Of a stretch of DNA of 64,000 nt, positions 16,484 to 24,482 are shown in pieces (position 1 is the first letter of the stretch; every line of letters starts with the position of its first letter). Below the pieces are notes generated by a model that had not been told where the DNA came from, ran no database searches, and was given only the letters and a program-made list of their open reading frames with translations. The translations under genes were made by a program, and so were the position numbers. Source of the stretch: Dorea longicatena (GTDB lineage: Bacteria; Bacillota; Clostridia; Lachnospirales; Lachnospiraceae); the NCBI RefSeq assembly GCF_025150085.1, contig NZ_CP102280.1, positions 2,739,001-2,803,000 of the forward strand, written 5' to 3'.

Positions 16484-18256
16484 TTACGCATTTTTCTCGA
16501 TGACGCGGTTATAAAAGTCATCAATATCCAGTTTATACAGATCCAGTAACTGCAGATTGTCATTCGGCACATCATACTTGATCGCAATGACCTTCTCAAA
16601 TATACCTTCTGCCTTCAGCACCGACATCGGCATCCCCATCGCCACCAGTTTCCGGCTCGTCTTATACAGATACAGAATAACATCCATCATCTTGAACTGC
16701 TTCTCAAGTGATACACACGTATCATCCTTATGAAATGCATTCTGCTGCAGGAATCCCAGACGGATCACCTTCGCAATCTCCAGGATCAGCTTCTGGTCAT
16801 CCGGAAGCACATCCCCGCCGATCAGTTTTACAATCTCCATCAGGCTGCTCTCCTGGTTCAGGATCGCCATCAGACGGTTCCGGTAATCAACGAATTTCGG
16901 CGATACATGATCCGAATACCAGCCGCTTAAGTCATTCAGATATTCACTGTAACTCGTCAGCCAATGGATCGCAGGGAAATGTCTCGCATACGCCAGGGAT
17001 TTATCCAGTCCCCAGAAGCAGCGCACAAAACGCTTCGTATTCTGCGTAACCGGTTCAGAAAAATCTCCTCCCTGCGGAGATACCGCTCCGATGATAGAGA
17101 CCGATCCTGTCGCACCATTTAACGTCTGCATCATGCCGGCTCTTTCATAGAATGCCGACAGTCTCGATGCCAGATACGCCGGGAATCCTTCCTCCGCCGG
17201 CATCTCTTCCAGTCGTCCCGAAAGCTCTCGCAGTGCCTCTGCCCATCTGGATGTCGAATCCGCCATGATCGCCACATCATACCCCATGTCACGGTAATAT
17301 TCCGCCAGTGTCAGTCCGGTATAAATGGACGCCTCACGGGCAGCTACCGGCATGTTCGATGTATTGGCGATCAGCGTCGTTCTGTCCATCAATGGATTGC
17401 CCGATTTCGGATCGACCAGCTCCGAAAACTCTTCCAGAACCTGTGTCATCTCATTTCCACGCTCGCCGCATCCGATATATATGATAATATCCGCATCCGA
17501 CCATTTTGCGATCTGATGCTGGGTCATCGTCTTACCCGTTCCGAATCCTCCCGGGATCGCAGCCGTTCCACCTTTTGCAATCGGGAACATCGTATCCAGA
17601 ATTCGCTGTCCTGTTACCAGCGGCACACTTGCCGGGAATCTCCGGTTCACCGGTCTCGGTACACGGATCGGCCAGTGCTGTGTCATCGAAAGTTCTCGTT
17701 TTTCTCCATTGAACAGTTCAATCGTAACCAGCGTCTCATCAATCGTATATTCACCATCCGGAACCACCGATACAACAGTCCCTTCTACTCCCGGCGGAAC
17801 CATGCATTTGTGCACGATAGCCCGCGTCTCCGGCACTTCCGCAATGATCGTTCCACCCTGTACCATATCGCCTTCAGCCACTGTGATATGCGTCTCCCAG
17901 AGTTTCTGACGGTCCAGTGCGTCCACACTGACACCACGGGTGATAAATGCCCCGCCCTTGTCAGCGATCCGCTCCAGCGGTCTCTCAATACCGTCAAAGA
18001 TATTATTCAGGATGCCGGGTGCCAGCGTAACCGACACTGCCGCTCCCGTACCTTCCACAAGTTCTCCCGGATGCAGTCCGGAAGTCTCCTCATACACCTG
18101 TACCGTCGTCCGGTCCTTATCCAGGGAAATGACTTCGCCAACCAGCTTTTCTTCTCCCACATGGACCATTTCCGACATCTTAAAATCCGTCTTCCCTTTC
18201 AGGTAAATGACCGGGCCGTTGATGCCATATATCTTTTCTGTCTTTCCGCTACTCAC
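16484..18256 (-). CDS. ntpA: V-type ATPase catalytic subunit A
   Basis: Catalytic head subunit, 590 residues. The P-loop is GGFGTGKTMTQHQIAKW, preceded by IPGG; the non-homologous insert typical of A subunits lies N-terminal to it. GCGERGNEMTQVLEEF and MADSTSRWAEALRELSGRLE complete the nucleotide site. The start is GTG 18256, with GGGGAGG 8 nt upstream, and the gene overlaps the end of subunit E by 8 nt, so translation is probably coupled. All catalytic elements look intact. Confidence 0.95.
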   Translation of the reverse strand: MSSGKTEKIYGINGPVIYLKGKTDFKMSEMVHVGEEKLVGEVISLDKDRTTVQVYEETSGLHPGELVEGTGAAVSVTLAPGILNNIFDGIERPLERIADKGGAFITRGVSVDALDRQKLWETHITVAEGDMVQGGTIIAEVPETRAIVHKCMVPPGVEGTVVSVVPDGEYTIDETLVTIELFNGEKRELSMTQHWPIRVPRPVNRRFPASVPLVTGQRILDTMFPIAKGGTAAIPGGFGTGKTMTQHQIAKWSDADIIIYIGCGERGNEMTQVLEEFSELVDPKSGNPLMDRTTLIANTSNMPVAAREASIYTGLTLAEYYRDMGYDVAIMADSTSRWAEALRELSGRLEEMPAEEGFPAYLASRLSAFYERAGMMQTLNGATGSVSIIGAVSPQGGDFSEPVTQNTKRFVRCFWGLDKSLAYARHFPAIHWLTSYSEYLNDLSGWYSDHVSPKFVDYRNRLMAILNQESSLMEIVKLIGGDVLPDDQKLILEIAKVIRLGFLQQNAFHKDDTCVSLEKQFKMMDVILYLYKTSRKLVAMGMPMSVLKAEGIFEKVIAIKYDVPNDNLQLLDLYKLDIDDFYNRVIEKNA

Positions 18257-18845
18257 CCTTTACACCTCCCCGGAACTGGAATTTCTGGTATTCATTCTCC
18301 AGTGCACCTTTGAATGCATAGTCCACCAGGACATTCTTCTCAGGCACAACCGCACGCACCCCGCCGATAAAATCCACTTTGCTGATCGTCAGCGTCATTC
18401 CCGTACGTTCTTCCAGATATGTCTTCTTGTCTGCATCAGACGGATTGATATAGATCGTCATCGCCATCCCTGATGCAAACTGTGCTGCTTTCTCTATATA
18501 ACGGATCAGAACTTCTTTATACTCTTCCGTTCTCATGAACGCCAGAAGCTTTAACTGCACTTCTTCGAACAGTTCCGTCTTAAGTTCTGTCTGCGTCTTT
18601 CCCATCTCACGTTTTAATTCAAGCTGCGCCTTTGACATCGCCATATTCAGCTGCTGTTTTGCAGTCACACTCTCCGCACGCACTCTCGTCTCCGACTGCC
18701 GTCTGGCTTCGATCTGATGCTGTTCGAACACACTTCGAAGCGCATCCTCATGCTGCTTTACGATCGCATTCGCCTCCGCTCTTGCTTCTTCCATCGCCGC
18801 CGTCCGGATATGCGTGATCTTCTCTTCGTTTGTCAAATGTGCCAC
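18249..18845 (-). CDS. ntpE: V-type ATPase subunit E (peripheral stalk)
   Basis: Peripheral stator subunit of 198 residues: a long, charged N-terminal helix with many Ala, Glu and Gln (IRTAAMEEARAEANAIVKQH), followed by a small globular domain with the late motif GGVRAVVPEKNVLVDYAF, characteristic of subunit E. Translation most likely begins at GTG 18845, with AGGAAG upstream. It pairs with the short coiled-coil subunit encoded first in the operon. Confidence 0.9.
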   Translation of the reverse strand: MAHLTNEEKITHIRTAAMEEARAEANAIVKQHEDALRSVFEQHQIEARRQSETRVRAESVTAKQQLNMAMSKAQLELKREMGKTQTELKTELFEEVQLKLLAFMRTEEYKEVLIRYIEKAAQFASGMAMTIYINPSDADKKTYLEERTGMTLTISKVDFIGGVRAVVPEKNVLVDYAFKGALENEYQKFQFRGGVKGE

Positions 18846-18856
18846 CTTCTTCCTGT

Positions 18857-19165
18857 CTATAATTTCAACCCTATCGCTTCATTTACATACGACGTGATAA
18901 AATCTTTCTTACGTCCGGTCCCGTGTCTGTCAGGAATCTCGATCAGAAGCGGCATCGTCCGCTCCAGCTTGATCTCGTCTATCAGGTCCGGGAATTCTCT
19001 TCCGAATTTCTCCGTCAGCAGAATCACACCTACATTCTTATCCTCCATGGCATTTTCGATCGCACACCGGAGTTCTTCTCTTTCATGTACCACGATTCCG
19101 TCTACCCCTGCGAGACGCATTCCTGTCAGAGTATCGATATTATCACTGATCAGATACATCTTCAT
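18857..19165 (-). CDS. ntpG: V-type ATPase subunit F
   Basis: Central stalk regulatory subunit of 102 residues. It begins MKMYLISDNIDTLTGMRLAG, and VGVILLTEKFGREFPDLIDE is the family core; the fold is a small Rossmann-like domain. It sits 1 nt downstream of the subunit K stop, with little ribosome-site sequence of its own, so it is probably translated by reinitiation. The symbol follows Enterococcus hirae naming (NtpG equals subunit F). Confidence 0.9.
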   Translation of the reverse strand: MKMYLISDNIDTLTGMRLAGVDGIVVHEREELRCAIENAMEDKNVGVILLTEKFGREFPDLIDEIKLERTMPLLIEIPDRHGTGRKKDFITSYVNEAIGLKL

Positions 19166-19166
19166 C

Positions 19167-19601
19167 TTACAATTTACCTAAGATCATGAAGGAGATGATC
19201 AGTCCGTACAGACACACACCTTCTGCAAGACCTACGAAGATCAGTGACTTACCAAGTGCACTGGAATCCTCGCTGATTGCCCCAAGAGCCGCACTTGCTG
19301 CACTTGCAACGGCGATACCACCACCGACGCAGGAAAGACCGGTTGAAAGTGCTGCTGCCAGGTATCCGAATCCGGTTGCGTTCGATGCCGTATTGCCGGC
19401 TGCTTCTGCTGCCTGTACCGGATCTCCCGCAAAGAGCATGATTCCCGCGATCAGGACAGTACTAAAGAAGAAAAATACATTCGTGCCGATGGCTCTTTTA
19501 TAACGCTTCTTCGTCCTCTGTCCGATCAGGAAATATCCGAATGGAATTACAATGCTAAGTAACAATGTTGCAATTAACAATAATCTAACTGTCAGGCTCA
19601 T
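19167..19601 (-). CDS. ntpK: V-type ATPase subunit K (membrane rotor ring)
   Basis: Proteolipid of the rotor ring, 144 residues, four predicted helices. The last hairpin is well conserved: GYLAAALSTGLSCVGGGIAV then LIFVGLAEGVCLYGLIISFM, where the Glu of GLAEG is the ion-carrying residue. The first hairpin (LTVRLLLIATLLLSIVIPFG, NVFFFFSTVLIAGIMLF) shows no second carboxylate and is poorly conserved, as is usual for V-type K with one site per subunit. ATG 19601 has AGGAGG 8 nt upstream; the longer frame to 19691 is not coding and includes a copy of the palindromic repeat. Whether the ion is H+ or Na+ cannot be settled by eye. Confidence 0.92.
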   Translation of the reverse strand: MSLTVRLLLIATLLLSIVIPFGYFLIGQRTKKRYKRAIGTNVFFFFSTVLIAGIMLFAGDPVQAAEAAGNTASNATGFGYLAAALSTGLSCVGGGIAVASAASAALGAISEDSSALGKSLIFVGLAEGVCLYGLIISFMILGKL

Positions 19602-19654
19602 ATTTTTGTCCTCCTGTAAATATATCTCTGAATTCTGTCTTATTATTTTTCCTC

Positions 19655-19698
19655 TACAGAACCTGCCACTGGCAGCTTCTTTCGAACGCATGGCGATT
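19655..19698 (+). repeat. Palindromic repeat copy a (type A tail)
   Basis: Core CTGCCACTGGCAG at 19663-19675, followed by CTTCTTTCGAACGCATGGCG. It lies between subunits I and K of the V-ATPase operon, the only copy in the middle of a housekeeping operon. Same + orientation as all other copies. Confidence 0.8.
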
Positions 19699-19734
19699 TA
19701 TCCTCTGGATCACAAAATCACTTAAATCGTTTCT

Positions 19735-21675
19735 TTACTTTTCGTCACTCTGGCTGTGAAACGGCTTGAACTCCCGTCCGGTTCCCTTATAGAACCTGCT
19801 GAACATCTCATAATATTCCAGACGCAGTACCTGGATACCGACGACCAGACCTTCCAGTCCGCACACCAGCACATTTCCAAGCACGAACACGATCCAGTTC
19901 GTGTGTCCCGCACTTGCGCCGGATAACATCAACACAACCTCCATCATCGCCGCATGGCTGACGGCAAATGCACCGATACGCACATAAGAAATGGTATTGG
20001 AGAAATAGCTCAGCATCGTCTCGAACAGTTCGAAGAACGCCTGCACGAAGAACATTACCTTGCCCTCTTCCATCTTCTTATGCTGCTTTGTCACCAGATT
20101 TCCCAGCGGTTCCTTGAATACGAACAAGATCACCGGAACTCCTAGGAAGATTACCATCAGGATATTGCCCGGAACCTTATGTCCCGTCATGTAAAGCACG
20201 ATCGTCAGCACCAGGAATCCGTAGAACACCAGTCCCGCGATTCCATTATGGGAAAATAACATATTTTCCACATCATGACTCTTGATCGAATTAATCACGT
20301 TAAAGATCATCACCAGGATATTCAGTCCCATGCCAAATGCAATGGCAACCACAAATACTGTGTTGAGCTGTCCGATAAACGGCAGGTTCGTCATCGCATC
20401 CACCGGCCTTAACCAGTGTGCCTGTATCACATCTTCGAATCCGAAGATACTTCCGAACATGAATCCAAAGAATGTTGAGAACAGTCCCGCAATGGATATG
20501 ATCCCAGCCAGGTTGATCTTCTTAATCAGGTACAAAAGCCCGCCGAATACAAACAGGCATAAGCCCTGGCCGACATCCCCAAACATCGCACCAAAGATAA
20601 ATGTATACGTCAGTGCCACGAACATCGTCGGATCCATCTCATCATTTGCCGGAAGCCCGTACATCCGGATGAACATCTCGAACGGCTTGAAGAACCTTGG
20701 ATTCTTAAGCTTCGTCGGCGGCTCTCCGAAGAATTTCTCCTTGTCTTCTTCTACAACAACGAATACCTTATCATCATTCTTCGATTCCGCCAGGAATTTG
20801 TTCACATCATCTTCGCCCATCCATCCGCACAGGATGTAATAGTCTTCTTTATTATCTCCCTCTTCAATCCTTGCCGCCAGCTTGCGGACATCAAAGTTCG
20901 TAGCCAGTTCTTCCAGACGCGTCTTCGCACCTCGGAGCTTTGCGGCATTCTTTGCCATCAGCTCACTGATCTGTTTTTTAATCCCAGCAATCTCTTTCTG
21001 TTTTTCTTCAATTTCTTTTTCAAGCTCTTCACAGGCCTGCGCCGGCGTTCCTATGTATTCGGATGGAATTGCAATCCTTTCAAAATGTAAGGAATTGAAT
21101 ACCGAATCCACCTTACTGGAATCCGCATTCGATACGAAATAACATCCATATACATAATTTTCATTCCTCGTACCTTCGATAAATACCGCATTCAGATCAT
21201 CAAATAAATATTTTTCCAGACGTTTGTAATAATTCACATCTACCCGTCCGAACCGGACTTTCATATATTTATACTTTAATGATTTCTGCATATCCAGTTC
21301 CAGTGTCCGGAACGGCTCCATGATCAGAAGCTTTTCTTTGTATTCATCTACCTGCTTCTTCGTTAACTCTTTCTTCTCCAGCAGATCCAGATAGTCATGA
21401 TTGACATCCCGGATCAGGTTCAGCATATCCTCCTGATTCATCGATACATCGATCCTCTGGTCTTCATCCGCTAACAGTGCGCTGAACTGTTCTGCCTTCG
21501 CAAGCGGCTCTTTGTATGGATTGACTTCCACAAAAGGCTGCAGGTTGTCGGTCGTCTTAAGCTCCGCCGCCGCATTCTCAAGCTGCATCTCGTATTTCGA
21601 CAGATACACCTCGCAGACACGGTCGATATCATTCTTCGGTCCGCTGATGCTTAAGAACTTCATCTTAACAATCAT
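19735..21675 (-). CDS. ntpI: V-type ATPase subunit I (membrane stator, a-subunit)
   Basis: Membrane stator of 646 residues. The N-terminal half is cytosolic with coiled coils (ELEKEIEEKQKEIAGIKKQI). The C-terminal half has seven or eight helices, including GAMFGDVGQGLCLFVFGGLL and the conserved SYVRIGAFAVSHAAMMEVV, whose Arg faces the rotor carboxylate. GLEGLVVGIQVLRLEYYEMF near the end is also typical. ATG 21675 has AGGAGG 9 nt upstream and overlaps the subunit C stop as ATGA, so translation is coupled. Confidence 0.95.
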   Translation of the reverse strand: MIVKMKFLSISGPKNDIDRVCEVYLSKYEMQLENAAAELKTTDNLQPFVEVNPYKEPLAKAEQFSALLADEDQRIDVSMNQEDMLNLIRDVNHDYLDLLEKKELTKKQVDEYKEKLLIMEPFRTLELDMQKSLKYKYMKVRFGRVDVNYYKRLEKYLFDDLNAVFIEGTRNENYVYGCYFVSNADSSKVDSVFNSLHFERIAIPSEYIGTPAQACEELEKEIEEKQKEIAGIKKQISELMAKNAAKLRGAKTRLEELATNFDVRKLAARIEEGDNKEDYYILCGWMGEDDVNKFLAESKNDDKVFVVVEEDKEKFFGEPPTKLKNPRFFKPFEMFIRMYGLPANDEMDPTMFVALTYTFIFGAMFGDVGQGLCLFVFGGLLYLIKKINLAGIISIAGLFSTFFGFMFGSIFGFEDVIQAHWLRPVDAMTNLPFIGQLNTVFVVAIAFGMGLNILVMIFNVINSIKSHDVENMLFSHNGIAGLVFYGFLVLTIVLYMTGHKVPGNILMVIFLGVPVILFVFKEPLGNLVTKQHKKMEEGKVMFFVQAFFELFETMLSYFSNTISYVRIGAFAVSHAAMMEVVLMLSGASAGHTNWIVFVLGNVLVCGLEGLVVGIQVLRLEYYEMFSRFYKGTGREFKPFHSQSDEK

Positions 21676-22721
21676 TGATTCACACCTCCTAAGTATCCTA
21701 ATGTCTCTCCCTTCGTCAAACCGTAACGGATACACTCAAGGGCTGTCGTTAGTTTATAGATTTCTTCTTCTTTCAGGAACAGATACGTATTGACGATCGC
21801 GATCGAATACGGATCATTCCTTTTATCAGTCAGGTACAACTTCCGCAGGCAGTCGCGGTACATCTGTTCCAGTGTTTTATCCGTCTGCATATAATTATAT
21901 TTTCCTGCATAGTACGTCTTTTCCACTTCTGCTTCAAACTGTTCCAGTGTCGGCGTCTCCACCAGTGTCTTGAATTCTTCTACTTTTATCCGATAGTGGA
22001 TCGGGATCGTCATCGAATAGATATCCGGCGGAAGCATATGATAATACTTCTTCGCACGGTAGATCCACTGAAGATTCAGAAGATCGATCTTCATTCCATA
22101 GTCCTTTAAGAATATCTTCTGCTCATGTCCTTTCAGAACCCGTTTTCCCTTTTTCCACATCGTAGAAAAATAATACAGATCCAATGCCAGATCATAATCA
22201 AACAGCGTTCCCGCTCCGGAATCTCTGATTCTGGCAAGCGCACCATAATATTCCGTATCCCGTAAGTTATCTACAAGCTCGTCGATATTTTTCGAAGTTA
22301 TCAACCGGTCTATGGAAATTTGTGAATATCTGTTGAAAAACTCTTTCTTGTATTCCAGATCAAATGGTTTCTCATAATGATTGAACACGATCCTCAAACA
22401 GTAGTTGATCAGATCGACTTCATACCGTTTCCAGTATAATTTTAAGAACGTCTTCTGCTCCATCCCGGCAAACCGGAAGATCCTCGAATAATCATCGAAC
22501 AACGACTGATACAGGATCTTCTCCACATTTCCCCTATGATATAAGGAAACATCCATCCGCTCCACATATGGTGCATACGCCGTCTTGTCTTTCAGATATT
22601 CAATTGCTTCTGTCACTGTACCAAGACCTGCGATCGTATCATAATCTTTCTCTTTCAGAAGCTTCGCCGACATCGCACGTACCTTTGTCGTGATCCCGCT
22701 GTAAGCCATCACATTTCCCAT
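21672..22721 (-). CDS. ntpC: V-type ATPase subunit C (rotor-ring adaptor, d-type)
   Basis: Soluble funnel-shaped subunit of 349 residues that joins the central stalk to the membrane ring. Characteristic parts are YSGITTKVRAMSAKLL at the start, repeated helical thirds rich in Tyr and Arg (NYCLRIVFNHYEKPFDLEY), and the ending PYSIAIVNTYLFLKEEEIYK. It begins at ATG 22721 with GAGG 8 nt before it and ends inside the start codon of subunit I. The gene order coil-C-I-K-F-E-A-B-D differs from the Enterococcus order but has the same content. Confidence 0.92.
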   Translation of the reverse strand: MGNVMAYSGITTKVRAMSAKLLKEKDYDTIAGLGTVTEAIEYLKDKTAYAPYVERMDVSLYHRGNVEKILYQSLFDDYSRIFRFAGMEQKTFLKLYWKRYEVDLINYCLRIVFNHYEKPFDLEYKKEFFNRYSQISIDRLITSKNIDELVDNLRDTEYYGALARIRDSGAGTLFDYDLALDLYYFSTMWKKGKRVLKGHEQKIFLKDYGMKIDLLNLQWIYRAKKYYHMLPPDIYSMTIPIHYRIKVEEFKTLVETPTLEQFEAEVEKTYYAGKYNYMQTDKTLEQMYRDCLRKLYLTDKRNDPYSIAIVNTYLFLKEEEIYKLTTALECIRYGLTKGETLGYLGGVNQ

Positions 22722-22724
22722 ACG

Positions 22725-23036
22725 CTACACCTCGATCATATGTCTTACGATTTCCTCTGCATAAATGTCATGATTTTCTTCGTATTCCCTCTTCAGATCA
22801 TCAATCGCCTTCTGGTCCTTCTTCCGTTCCCGGTCCAGAACTTTCTCTACTTCCTGCTGCGACTTTGCTTTTATCTTCTCCAGTTTTTTCTGTGTCTCTT
22901 CTTCCAGGTCCCGGTCAAATTGATTCCTTTCTTCCTGTATCTGTTTTTCAATTTCACTTTTCTGCTGTCTGGCATGCTCTACGATCGCCTCCGCCGTTTC
23001 TTCCACTTCAGCCAATTTCTCAATAACAGAGTTCAT
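22725..23036 (-). CDS. V-type ATPase short coiled-coil subunit (G/H-like)
   Basis: Charged coiled coil of 103 residues (EAIVEHARQQKSEIEKQIQE, QQEVEKVLDRERKKDQKAID), very like the G/H stator partner of subunit E in V/A-type ATPases. First gene of the nine-gene operon. ATG 23036 has AAGGAGGG at 6 nt. The stop is 3 nt before the subunit C start. Sequence identity in this family is low, so the call rests on coil pattern, size and position. Confidence 0.8.
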   Translation of the reverse strand: MNSVIEKLAEVEETAEAIVEHARQQKSEIEKQIQEERNQFDRDLEEETQKKLEKIKAKSQQEVEKVLDRERKKDQKAIDDLKREYEENHDIYAEEIVRHMIEV

Positions 23037-23185
23037 AAGCCGCCCTCCTTTTTGCACATTTCACAACGAATAATTGTTACTTTTTTATCCATGTTATAAT
23101 AATACACCTATTTTCTAAAATTACCACTATCATTTTGTATATATTGTATTATTTTTCTCAATTCTTCTGACAATTTCCACTTCCA

Positions 23186-23214
23186 TTGACTTTTTCCTGC
23201 ACAGACGCTAAACT
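23186..23214 (+). promoter_or_regulatory. trmB promoter
   Basis: TTGACT (23186-23191) and TAAACT (23209-23214) are 17 nt apart, about 65 nt upstream of the trmB start. Confidence 0.5.
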
Positions 23215-23279
23215 AAGAACGATTTGCAAAATGTCAGAAAATCCTTGCAAATCCATTGATTATAAGGAGGAACACACAT

Positions 23280-23939
23280 ATGCGTCTTAGAAATATACCA
23301 CGTGCAGAGAGCGTTCTCGAAGCCTGCAAAGAAGTTGTTAAGAATCCGGAAAGCTTATGCGGACACTGGAATCAGGAGTTCCAAAATGAACGACCGCTGC
23401 ACATCGAGATCGGTATGGGAAAAGGTCAGTTTCTTCTGACTCTCGCAGCCGAAAACCCACAGATCAACTACGTCGGCATCGAACGCTATTCCAGCGTCTT
23501 ATTACGTGCCGTTGAGAAATTCCAGGAACTGGAAACCGAAGGAAAAGCTCCTGCCAACATCCGATTCATCTGTATGGATGCGAATGACCTGCCGACGGTA
23601 TTCGCCCCGGCGGAAGTATCCCGTATCTACCTGAACTTCTCCGATCCATGGCCAAAGGCCCGCCATGCAAGAAGAAGACTGACATCCAACGAATTTTTCA
23701 AGCTTTATGACAAAGTCCTGACTGCAGACGGAACCGTAGAATTCAAGACAGACAACCGTCCGCTCTTCGACTTTTCCGTAGAAGAACTTAAGACTTCCGA
23801 ACTGTTCGTTCTGGATCAGCTTTCCTATGATCTTCATAATGACAGTAAGATGAACCAGGGAAATATTATGACCGAATATGAAGCAAAATTCTCTTCCATG
23901 GGCAATCCGATCTGCAAACTGATCGCAAAACGCAGATAA
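23280..23939 (+). CDS. trmB: tRNA (guanine-N7-)-methyltransferase
   Basis: SAM-dependent enzyme of 219 residues that methylates G46 of tRNA. Class I methyltransferase motifs are visible: HIEIGMGKGQFLLTLA (SAM loop), YVGIERYSSV, and the TrmB-specific RIYLNFSDPWPKARHARRRL, with the catalytic Asp in DPWPK. FKTDNRPLFDFS is also typical. ATG 23280 has AAGGAGG upstream; the ATG at 23256 has none. It is divergent from the V-ATPase operon, with which it shares a 240-nt control region. Confidence 0.95.
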   Translation: MRLRNIPRAESVLEACKEVVKNPESLCGHWNQEFQNERPLHIEIGMGKGQFLLTLAAENPQINYVGIERYSSVLLRAVEKFQELETEGKAPANIRFICMDANDLPTVFAPAEVSRIYLNFSDPWPKARHARRRLTSNEFFKLYDKVLTADGTVEFKTDNRPLFDFSVEELKTSELFVLDQLSYDLHNDSKMNQGNIMTEYEAKFSSMGNPICKLIAKRR

Positions 23940-24020
23940 AGGAACCTCTTCCCTTTCCTTTCATATATTAATAGAGAGCATATCTTATGCTCCTGTAATC
24001 CTGTGAAAGGGTGGAAGCTT

Positions 24021-24401
24021 ATGTTACATCTGACGACACAAAACTTTGAAAGCTTCAGGTCCTGTCACTGGCAGCTTTCTTCCGATGCACCGGCGGGTGA
24101 AAGCACGGACCATCCCGTGTTTGCCGTAGTCATGTTCTACGCCGTCTGGTGTGGAAAATGTGCAATGATGCGTCCCATTATAGAAGATCTCGAAAAAAAA
24201 TATCAGAAAAAATATTCCGGCAGCATTCGCTTTTTTGAAGTAGAGACCACAGAATCCGGACTTCTCGCAGCTGAGTATCAGACAGATCTTCTTCCGACAT
24301 TTCTCTTTTTCAAAGGCCAGGAACTGATCGCTGTCATGCAGGGGATGATATCACAGAACGATTTTGACGCACGTCTACAGAAAATCTTTAGAAATAGTTA
24401 A
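24021..24401 (+). CDS. Thioredoxin-like protein with repeat-derived N-terminal insert
   Basis: Small thiol-disulfide protein of 126 residues. The active site is VMFYAVWCGKCAMMRPIIED (Cys-Gly-Lys-Cys near residues 43-46), and the cis-Pro loop is LLPTFLFFKGQEL. A normal thioredoxin would pass from LTTQNFE directly to the strand FAVVMFY; here about 21 residues (S11-H31) intervene. The DNA coding for residues 11-25 (24053-24095) matches the palindromic repeat, 34 of 43 bases identical to the copy at 43014-43056. ATG 24021 has AAAGGGTGG before it. Probably a cytosolic reductase; partners unknown. It follows trmB by 81 nt and may be read from the same promoter. Confidence 0.82.
   Translation: MLHLTTQNFESFRSCHWQLSSDAPAGESTDHPVFAVVMFYAVWCGKCAMMRPIIEDLEKKYQKKYSGSIRFFEVETTESGLLAAEYQTDLLPTFLFFKGQELIAVMQGMISQNDFDARLQKIFRNS
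24053..24095 (+). repeat. Palindromic repeat copy b, inside a coding sequence
   Basis: Starts CTTCAGGTCCTGTCACTGGC and continues GCTTTCTTCCGATGCACCGGCG. It aligns without gaps to copy f (34/43). It lies in frame within the thioredoxin-like gene, coding for FRSCHWQLSSDAPA. Confidence 0.65.
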
Positions 24402-24482
24402 TTTATATTTCCTAGGAAAACATAGTTTTTTATGCTATATTTAAGAAGTAACAGGGATAAATATATTTAATAAAAAGGGGGC

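Noticed and set aside
17516..18313. Plus-strand frame of 265 codons over subunit A
   Set aside because: Shadow of the conserved catalytic subunit gene.
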